A stretch of 11,794 nucleotides of DNA. Source: an uncultured Paracoccus sp. (GTDB taxonomy: Bacteria > Pseudomonadota > Alphaproteobacteria > Rhodobacterales > Rhodobacteraceae). The translations under genes were made by a program, and so were the position numbers. The stretch lies in assembly GCA_937859005.1 (NCBI GenBank), contig CALLYR010000238.1, positions 1 through 11,794 on the forward strand. The letters are read 5' to 3'. Below the pieces are notes generated by a model. It saw nothing but the letters and a program-made list of their open reading frames with translations, was not told the origin of the DNA and did not search any database. Positions 7,078 through 11,794 of this stretch are shown piece by piece. Position 1 is the stretch's first letter; each line of letters starts with the position of its first letter.

Positions 7078-7261
7078 CTGCCCGTCCCCCTGAAGTCCGT
7101 CGCCGCAATTGTCCCCGCGTGATGGAACATCCGCGGCCCGCGTGCAAGTGAAGCGCGCATTCCGCCCCGGTCTTGGTGAACCCGATGCACCCTTGCGCGT
7201 TCCGTCGCGGACGGACGAAAAGCGCAGCAGCGCACAGAAGCATGCAAGGGAAGCGAAACGG

Positions 7262-8233
7262 ATGAGCGGACTGCTCGCATTGCTGGACGACGTGGCGGGC
7301 ATCGCCAAGGTGGCGGCGGCCTCGGTCGATGACGTGGCGGGACAAGCGGCGAAGGCCGGAGCCAAGGCGGCGGGCGCCGTGATCGACGACGCCGCGGTGA
7401 CGCCGAAATATGTCCACGGCTTCGATGCCAGCCGCGAGGTGCCGATCGTCTGGAAGATCGCCAAGGGCTCGATCTTCAACAAGATCGTCATCCTGCTGCC
7501 CATTGCGCTGTTGCTGTCCAGCTTTGCGCCCTGGCTGATTTCACCCCTGTTGATGGTGGGCGGCGCTTATCTGTGCTTCGAGGGGGCCGAAAAGGTCTGG
7601 CACTGGCTGCGTCCGGGCACTCCGCATGCCGACGGTCATGTGGACAGCGAAGACGACCCGACCCAGCTGGAGGAGGCAAAGGTTGCGGGTGCGATCAAGA
7701 CCGATTTCATCCTGTCTGCCGAGATCATGACCATCGCCCTGTCCACCATTCCGGTGCGGGACAGCCTGTGGATGAAGGCCGCGATCCTGTTTCTGGTGGC
7801 CGTGGCGATCACCGTCGCGGTCTATGGTTTCGTCGCGCTGATCGTGAAGGCGGACGATTACGGCATGACGCTGGCCCGCAAGCGCAACGGCTTTCTGTCC
7901 AGTCTGGGTCATTCCATCGTCAAGATCATGCCGGGCTTCATGAAGACGCTGACCGTGATCGGCACGGCGGCCATGATCTGGGTCGGCGGCAACATCGTGA
8001 TCCACGGCCTGCATGAGCTGGGGCTGCACCAGCCTTACGAATTCATTCGCGACACGGCCGAGCGTGTGGCACGGGCGGTTCCCGGAATGGCCGGTGTGGT
8101 GCGCTGGATGACCACCGCCTTCATCGACGGCATCCTCGGGCTGGCGCTGGGGCTGCTGTTGATTCCGGTTGCGGCCTGGATCATCGATCCGCTGTTCGCC
8201 CTGTTCCGCCGCAATCAGCCGCAGGCAAACTGA
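7262..8233 (+). CDS. DUF808/YedI-like inner-membrane protein
   Basis: A 323-residue protein matching the DUF808 family (E. coli YedI). It starts MSGLLALLDDVAGIAKVAAA, followed by an Ala-rich amphipathic region (residues 11-45). It then has hydrophobic segments at about 72-103, 172-197, 229-252 and 286-316. Family hallmarks are GAYLCFEGAEKVWHW (101-115) and IKTDFILSAEIMTIAL (145-160). The function of the family is unknown; it is an inner-membrane protein. The ATG at 7262 is chosen because AGGGAAG lies 8 bases upstream and the family starts there; the frame is open upstream to 7109 without family similarity. It is divergent from cobS and ends before a strong hairpin at 8267-8296, so it is probably transcribed alone. 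Confidence 0.88.
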   Translation: MSGLLALLDDVAGIAKVAAASVDDVAGQAAKAGAKAAGAVIDDAAVTPKYVHGFDASREVPIVWKIAKGSIFNKIVILLPIALLLSSFAPWLISPLLMVGGAYLCFEGAEKVWHWLRPGTPHADGHVDSEDDPTQLEEAKVAGAIKTDFILSAEIMTIALSTIPVRDSLWMKAAILFLVAVAITVAVYGFVALIVKADDYGMTLARKRNGFLSSLGHSIVKIMPGFMKTLTVIGTAAMIWVGGNIVIHGLHELGLHQPYEFIRDTAERVARAVPGMAGVVRWMTTAFIDGILGLALGLLLIPVAAWIIDPLFALFRRNQPQAN

Positions 8234-8266
8234 GACCCGGTAAGGACCAGGACCGCCAATGGACCC

Positions 8267-8296
8267 AAGGGCCGGCGCCCGGCGCACCGGCCCTTT
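8267..8296 (+). terminator. Rho-independent-type terminator after the YedI-like gene
   Basis: A 9-bp GC-rich stem (AAGGGCCGG 8267-8275, CCGGCCCTT 8287-8295) with an 11-base loop. A third T at 8296 follows the second arm, so only a short TTT is present (8294-8296, the first two of them in the stem). It lies 33 bases after the stop codon. The stem is strong and the T run is weak, as is common in GC-rich alphaproteobacteria. Confidence 0.65.
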
Positions 8297-8357
8297 CGCG
8301 TCATTCCGGAACAGATCACGGCCCCCGGCAGGCGGTCCATGACGCCGCAATCTCTAA

Positions 8358-8459
8358 CCCGCCGGTCGGGCCGCGCCACGCACCGGCGGGATCAAGCGGC
8401 GCAAGGTGACGACGAGGAAAGGTCCGCGCGCGTCGCCTGGCCGCTGACCGGCCGTTTTT
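8358..8459 (+). promoter_or_regulatory. Structured leader with terminator-like hairpin upstream of the CorA gene
   Basis: This covers the 311-base gene-free stretch 8234-8544 together with the terminator above. Hairpin 1 has a perfect 9-bp stem (CCCGCCGGT 8358-8366, ACCGGCGGG 8382-8390). Hairpin 2 (GGCCG 8439-8443, CGGCC 8449-8453) is followed by GTTTTT (8454-8459), the only T5 run nearby, and looks like an intrinsic terminator. Bases 8362-8367 can alternatively pair with 8446-8451, and 8369-8372 with 8439-8442, which would break both hairpins. A further small hairpin (8511-8515/8525-8529) lies just before the ribosome-binding site. This may be an attenuator or the 3' end of a small RNA. I could not match it to a known riboswitch class, and no convincing promoter was found. 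Confidence 0.35.
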
Positions 8460-8544
8460 CGCCCGGACCATCTCTTGAATCCGAAGGATTGACCTTGGCG
8501 TCCGGATCGGCCTTCCGTCGCCATGAAGGAACGGGAACGCCGCC

Positions 8545-9504
8545 ATGCTTTACGCCTATCAGTCCCGCGGGGCGGGGATCGGTCCCATGACACCCGAACA
8601 ACCGCTGACCGGGGCGCTGTGGATCGATCTCTATCGCCCGCTCGACCGTCAGGTGAACGAGGTCGAGGCGCTGGGATTCAAGATTCCGACGCTGGCCGAC
8701 ATGGAAGAAATCGAGATCTCGAATCGGCTCTATCGCGAAGGCGACAGTCTTTACATGACCGCGGTGCTGCCGGGATCGCTGCCCGACGGCCGGCAGACCG
8801 CAATGCCCGTCACCTTCATCCTGTCGCCTGCCCGGCTGGTGACGGTCCGCCATCACGCCCCCCGCCCGTTCGAAACCTTCCCGAGCCGTGCCGACCGTTC
8901 GACCATTGGCGCGGATACGCCCGACCGGCTGTTCCTGGCGCTGATCGACGAAATCGTGGCCCGTCAGGCCGATCTGATGGAAAGTGCGGGCCACGCACTG
9001 GAGGAGGTATCGGCCCGCATCTTCAACGGCGCAGCGTCAGCCGACGCCGGCTGGCTGCAGACGGCGCTGGAACGCACGGGCCGCGAGGCCGAGCGCCTGT
9101 CCCGCATCAGGCTTGCGCTGCTGACCATCGAGCGCATGCTGGCCTTCCACAGCGTCAGTATCGACCCCAACCCCGGCGCGGCCGAACTGAAGCCCGTTCT
9201 GAAGGCGATCCAGCGCGATATCCAGGCACTGGAGGTACATGGCGGTTTCCTGTCCTCGCGCGTGGGACTGATCGTCAATGCGACACTGGGCATGATCAAC
9301 CTGCAACAAAACAGCACGGTGCGCATCCTGTCGGTCATCGCGGCACTGCTCCTGCCGCCCACGCTGATCGCCAGCATCTATGGCATGAACTTCGACCATA
9401 TGCCGGAACTGCACGCACGTTACGGCTATGCCGCGGCGCTGGGGCTGATGGCACTGTCGGCGCTTGGCACATGGATGATTCTGCGCTGGAAACGCTGGCT
9501 TTGA
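8545..9504 (+). CDS. CorA-family divalent metal (Mg/Co/Zn) transporter
   Basis: A 319-residue protein with CorA architecture. It has a large cytoplasmic N-terminal domain (1-255) with long helices, and two C-terminal membrane segments (about 259-279 and 293-315). Between them is the ion-selectivity loop YGMNF (279-283), followed by MPEL (286-289), the usual GMN...MPEL signature. The C-terminus WKRWL is basic and cytoplasmic. CorA proteins form homopentameric channels that import Mg2+ (some carry Co2+, Ni2+, or Zn2+ as in ZntB); the ion here cannot be assigned. The GGGA at 8533-8536 lies 8 bases before the ATG and supports this start. The gene is preceded by a hairpin-rich leader (8358-8459) and followed after 150 bases by a TerC/DUF475 gene on the same strand, suggesting a metal-homeostasis neighbourhood. 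Confidence 0.92.
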   Translation: MLYAYQSRGAGIGPMTPEQPLTGALWIDLYRPLDRQVNEVEALGFKIPTLADMEEIEISNRLYREGDSLYMTAVLPGSLPDGRQTAMPVTFILSPARLVTVRHHAPRPFETFPSRADRSTIGADTPDRLFLALIDEIVARQADLMESAGHALEEVSARIFNGAASADAGWLQTALERTGREAERLSRIRLALLTIERMLAFHSVSIDPNPGAAELKPVLKAIQRDIQALEVHGGFLSSRVGLIVNATLGMINLQQNSTVRILSVIAALLLPPTLIASIYGMNFDHMPELHARYGYAAALGLMALSALGTWMILRWKRWL

Positions 9505-9512
9505 CGCAAGGG

Positions 9513-9543
9513 GCGTCCGGACCCGGCAGTGAATCCGGGACGC
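9513..9543 (+). terminator. Hairpin after the CorA gene
   Basis: The arms GCGTCCGGA (9513-9521) and TCCGGGACGC (9534-9543) pair over 9 bp with one bulged base and a 12-base loop, starting 8 bases after the CorA stop. There is no T run, so it may be a transcript 3'-end or a stabiliser rather than an efficient terminator. Confidence 0.35.
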
Positions 9544-9585
9544 GGGAAGGCTGGGCCGCCGGCCGTTCCCCTGCAGCGCCTTGCC

Positions 9586-9614
9586 TTGCCCCCTGCCGGT
9601 CACGGGCATATCTG
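9586..9614 (+). promoter_or_regulatory. Candidate sigma70-type promoter for the TerC/DUF475 gene
   Basis: TTGCCC (9586-9591) and TATCTG (9609-9614) are spaced by 17 bases and lie about 40 bases before the start codon. The perfect 10-base palindrome TGCATATGCA (9618-9627) falls at the expected transcription start and could be an operator; GCATAT is also repeated directly at 9606-9611 and 9619-9624. No regulator can be assigned. Confidence 0.3.
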
Positions 9615-9654
9615 ACCTGCATATGCAAAAGCGCGAAAGACGGCGGGACGGATG

Positions 9655-10698
9655 ATGAGGACGACCCTGCGTTACATGACCTGGCCCTTCATCGTCACCG
9701 TGCTGGGCCTGATCCTTGCCGCGTTCCTGGGCTATGAATTCTCGGGGACGACCTCGGGGGCGCTGTCGTTCTTCCTGATAGCCGCGGTGCTGGCGGTGCT
9801 GGAAATCTCGCTGTCCTTTGACAACGCCATCGTCAACGCCAACAAGCTGAAGACGATGTCACCCAGATGGCAGCGCCGGTTCCTGACCTGGGGCATCGTC
9901 ATCGCCGTATTCGGGATGCGGGTGATCTTTCCGCTGCTGGTCGTGGTGATCGCGGCCCGGATCGGGCCATGGGCGGCGGTCAGGCTGGCCGCGACCGACC
10001 CCGTGCGCTATGCCGAACTGATCGGCGAGGCGCATCTGGCCATCGCGGCCTTCGGCGGGTCGTTCCTGATGCTGGTCGCGCTGAATTACTTCTTCGACCA
10101 GTCCAAGGAGGTGGACTGGATCGAGATACTGGAACGCCGCCTGCGCCTGGCCGGCAGCATCCGCGGGATGGAGGTCGGACTGGTCCTGATCTGCGTGCTG
10201 GTGTTCACCGTCCTTCTGCCCCCTGCCGAGGAAGCAAGCTTCATGTTCGCCGCGATGTGGGGGATCGTGACCTATCTGGCGGTGGATGCACTGGGTCATG
10301 TGCTGGACAGCTGGGGCCAGCGCGCGGCGGGTGCTGCGGCGCAGGCGGGACTGGGCGGGTTCCTGTATCTGGAGGTGCTGGACGCCTCGTTCAGCTTCGA
10401 CGGGGTGATCGGGGCCTTCGCGCTGACCCAGAACCTGTTCCTGATCGCGATCGGGCTGGGAATCGGGGCGATGTATGTGCGGTCCATGACCGTGATGCTG
10501 GTCGAACGCGGCACGCTGGCCGAGTTCCGGTTCCTGGAACATGGCGCCTTCTGGTCGATCCTGATCCTGTCTGTGGTGATGTTCGCCCAGACCATGTGGA
10601 ACATCCCCGAGGCGGTGACGGGCCTGGTGGGGGCGGCGGTGATCGGCCTGTCCTTCCTGTCCTCGCTGAGGTGGAACCGCAGCAACGCAGGCGGTTGA
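9655..10698 (+). CDS. TerC/DUF475-family integral membrane protein
   Basis: A 347-residue polytopic membrane protein of the DUF475 branch of the TerC/YkoY superfamily. It shows the superfamily's internal duplication of an acidic membrane motif. The first copy is LEISLSFDNAIVNANKL (residues 49-65, with Glu50 and Asp56). The second is YLEVLDASFSFDGVIGAF (238-255, with Glu240, Asp243 and Asp249). I count roughly eight hydrophobic segments. Relatives such as MntP- and YkoY-like TerC proteins export or handle Mn2+; a metal-export role here is inferred from family and from the CorA neighbour. Two ATGs are adjacent (9652 and 9655). GGGA at 9645-9648 is 6 bases from the second and only 3 from the first, so 9655 is preferred. 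A strong hairpin follows at 10721-10743. Confidence 0.87.
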   Translation: MRTTLRYMTWPFIVTVLGLILAAFLGYEFSGTTSGALSFFLIAAVLAVLEISLSFDNAIVNANKLKTMSPRWQRRFLTWGIVIAVFGMRVIFPLLVVVIAARIGPWAAVRLAATDPVRYAELIGEAHLAIAAFGGSFLMLVALNYFFDQSKEVDWIEILERRLRLAGSIRGMEVGLVLICVLVFTVLLPPAEEASFMFAAMWGIVTYLAVDALGHVLDSWGQRAAGAAAQAGLGGFLYLEVLDASFSFDGVIGAFALTQNLFLIAIGLGIGAMYVRSMTVMLVERGTLAEFRFLEHGAFWSILILSVVMFAQTMWNIPEAVTGLVGAAVIGLSFLSSLRWNRSNAGG

Positions 10699-10720
10699 CC
10701 GGCCTGTCGGCAGACGGAAA

Positions 10721-10743
10721 GGGGGCGCCCGGACGGCGCCCCC
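10721..10743. terminator. Bidirectional terminator between convergent TerC and CsbD genes
   Basis: A perfect 9-bp GC stem (GGGGGCGCC / GGCGCCCCC) with a 5-base loop. On the minus strand it is followed by TTTCC, so it resembles an intrinsic terminator mainly for the CsbD gene. On the plus strand it lies 22 bases after the TerC/DUF475 stop and has no T run. Confidence 0.65.
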
Positions 10744-10768
10744 TGCCTCATTCCAACATTCGATCCGA

Positions 10769-10969
10769 TCAGCCGTGACGGCGGACGAAGTCGTTCAGCT
10801 TTTCGTCTGCCTCTTCCTTGGACCAGCCATAGCGTTCCTGAAGCTTGCCGGCCATCTTGTCACGGTTGCCGGAAATTTCGGTCAGCTCGTCATCGGTCAG
10901 CTGGCCCCATTCCTGCTTGACCGAACCCTTCAGCTGGTCCCACTTGCCCTGGATGATATCCCAGTTCAT
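10769..10969 (-). CDS. CsbD-family small stress protein
   Basis: A 66-residue hydrophilic protein with the CsbD core: MNWDIIQGKWDQLKGSVKQE, then GQLTDDELTEISGNRDKMAG (residues 22-41) and KLQERYGWSKEEADEKLNDF (42-61). CsbD-like proteins (E. coli YjbJ, B. subtilis CsbD) are abundant under general stress; their molecular function is unknown. The ATG at 10969 is chosen over the upstream in-frame ATG at 11029 because a strong AAGGAG (complement of 10976-10981) sits 6 bases before it and the family starts MNWD. The upstream GGAAC-N16-CGTT element (11003-11027) matches an alphaproteobacterial stress-sigma promoter and would start transcription about 27 bases before the ATG. Confidence 0.95.
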   Translation of the reverse strand: MNWDIIQGKWDQLKGSVKQEWGQLTDDELTEISGNRDKMAGKLQERYGWSKEEADEKLNDFVRRHG

Positions 10970-11002
10970 CTTGCTCTCCTTCGCGAATGCGTATGTCCAA
11001 AC

Positions 11003-11027
11003 AACGCATTGGCGCAGGCAGGGTTCC
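11003..11027 (-). promoter_or_regulatory. EcfG-type (general stress response) promoter of the CsbD gene
   Basis: Read on the minus strand, GGAAC (11027-11023) is followed after exactly 16 bases by CGTT (11006-11003). This is the consensus of the EcfG/RpoE2 class of alphaproteobacterial extracytoplasmic-function sigma factors. The -10 element lies 33 bases from the CsbD start codon, leaving a leader of about 27 bases with the ribosome-binding site. The target, a stress protein, fits. Whether this organism has EcfG/PhyR cannot be seen from the window. Confidence 0.6.
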
Positions 11028-11037
11028 ATGAGCGGGG

Positions 11038-11794
11038 TCAGGCCACCCGGTCGGGCGGGTCGCGGCCTTCGTCAAAGGCCACCAGATTGGCCATCGCGCG
11101 CAGCGCCATTTCGGTGCGGACCTGTTCGGCGGCCGTGCCCAGATGCGGCAGCAGAACCGCATTTTCCAGCGCCCGCAGGGCCTCGGGCACCGCGGGTTCG
11201 CGTTCATAGACATCCAGTCCCGCGCCCGCAATCCGGCCCTGTCGCAGTGCGTCGATCAGGGCGGATTCGTCCACCACATCGCCGCGCGCGACATTGACGA
11301 GGATGCCGCCGGGCTTCATCGCGGCCAGTTCCGCAGCCCCGATCAGATGCCGGGTGCCCGCGCCGCCGGGAACCGCGATCACCACCACATCCGCCGCCGC
11401 CAGCAGCGAGGGCAGGTCCGGCATCTGCCGCGCGGGGAAATCCAGCCCCGCCACGGTGGAGCGGTTATGGAAAAGGACCGGCATCGCAAAGCCGAAATGA
11501 CAGCGCCGCCCGACTGCCTGCCCGATCCGGCCCATGCCGACGATGCCCGCGGTCAGCCCCGTCACATGCGTTCCCAGCATCTGCGTGGGCTGCCATCCGG
11601 TCCAGAGGCCCGCGCGGACCAGCCGCTCGCCCTCTCCGGCCCGCCGCGCGGTCATCAGGATCAGGGTCAACGCGATGTCGGCGGTGGCGTCCGTCACCAC
11701 GCCGGGCGTGTTGGTAACGACCACGCCCGCAGCCTTGGCCGCCGCCGTGTCGATGTGGTTATGGCCTGCGCCGAAATTCGCCAGTATCCGCGTC
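11038..11794 (-). CDS. D-2-hydroxyacid dehydrogenase (glyoxylate/hydroxypyruvate reductase-like), C-terminal part
   Basis: The last 251 codons are visible, and the frame is open through the right edge. Numbering from the first whole codon in the window, it shows RILANFGAGHNHIDTAAAK (2-20), then TNTPGVVTDATADIAL (27-42), and the NAD(P)-binding loop GIVGMGRIGQAVGRR (83-97). The catalytic Arg170 is in VNVARGDVVDE, Glu199 in DVYEREP, and His217 in LLPHLGTA, so the full Arg-Glu-His set of the family is present. The enzyme reduces 2-oxoacids such as glyoxylate or hydroxypyruvate to D-2-hydroxyacids with NAD(P)H; the exact substrate is not determined. The N-terminal substrate-binding part is outside the window. 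The stop lies 10 bases before the GGAAC element of the CsbD promoter on the same strand, so the next gene has its own promoter right behind this one. Confidence 0.93.
   Translation of the reverse strand, partial: TRILANFGAGHNHIDTAAAKAAGVVVTNTPGVVTDATADIALTLILMTARRAGEGERLVRAGLWTGWQPTQMLGTHVTGLTAGIVGMGRIGQAVGRRCHFGFAMPVLFHNRSTVAGLDFPARQMPDLPSLLAAADVVVIAVPGGAGTRHLIGAAELAAMKPGGILVNVARGDVVDESALIDALRQGRIAGAGLDVYEREPAVPEALRALENAVLLPHLGTAAEQVRTEMALRAMANLVAFDEGRDPPDRVA

Noticed and set aside
7201..7215. Short perfect hairpin TCCGTC-gcg-GACGGA between cobS and the YedI-like gene.
   Set aside because: A 6-bp stem with a 3-base loop and no T run or promoter link is expected by chance in such GC-rich DNA.
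8413..8430. GAGGAAAGGTCCG resembles the conserved 5' element of bacterial RNase P RNA.
   Set aside because: It has an extra G, the other conserved RNase P elements are missing, and only about 130 bases remain before the CorA gene.
8523..9737. A 404-codon open frame on the plus strand overlapping the CorA gene.
   Set aside because: It is the +2 shadow of CorA, with no recognisable fold, and CorA has the conserved GMN motif in its own frame.

Overview
The window is a GC-rich (roughly two-thirds G+C by eye) bacterial chromosome segment that is almost entirely coding. It most likely comes from an alphaproteobacterium of the Rhodobacteraceae, of Paracoccus type. Support for this is the aerobic cobaltochelatase pair CobS/CobT, an alphaproteobacterial ECF-type promoter, and the style of the glycosyltransferase and patatin lipoprotein. 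There is no rRNA, tRNA, CRISPR array, insertion sequence or phage gene that I can recognise. Both edges cut a gene: a glycosyltransferase at the left and a D-2-hydroxyacid dehydrogenase at the right.

Layout, left to right. (1) 1-717, minus: N-terminal part of an exopolysaccharide-type GT4 glycosyltransferase. (2) 883-3933, minus: cobT followed 3 bases later by a patatin-like phospholipase lipoprotein. (3) 4023-5519: a small exported coiled-coil protein (plus), overlapping tail-to-tail an HxlR-type regulator (minus), which is divergent from an NAD(P)H-dependent FMN/quinone reductase (plus) with a palindromic candidate operator between them. (4) 5570-7077, minus: cobS, with a PD-(D/E)XK nuclease-like gene of lower GC coupled to its stop codon. 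(5) 7262-8233, plus: a DUF808/YedI-like membrane protein. (6) 8234-10698, plus: a 311-base leader region with hairpins, then a CorA-family metal transporter and a TerC/DUF475-family membrane protein. (7) 10769-10969, minus: a CsbD-family stress protein behind a GGAAC-N16-CGTT promoter. (8) 11038-11794, minus: D-2-hydroxyacid dehydrogenase.

How the genes work together. CobS (AAA+ ATPase) and CobT (MIDAS/VWA subunit) form the chaperone-like part of the aerobic cobalt-insertion machine; the large subunit CobN is not here. The two genes share a strand but are split by about 2.2 kb of unrelated genes. The HxlR/FMN-reductase pair has the arrangement of redox- or quinone-responsive modules. CorA and TerC/DUF475 side by side suggest a divalent-metal homeostasis block.

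Most of the content belongs to known families. The points most worth a second look are: the hairpin and alternative pairing in the CorA leader, which reads like an attenuator; the low-GC nuclease-like gene translationally coupled to cobS; the ECF-type promoter of the CsbD gene; and the palindrome in the HxlR/reductase intergenic region. I did not see a clearly new multi-gene system.
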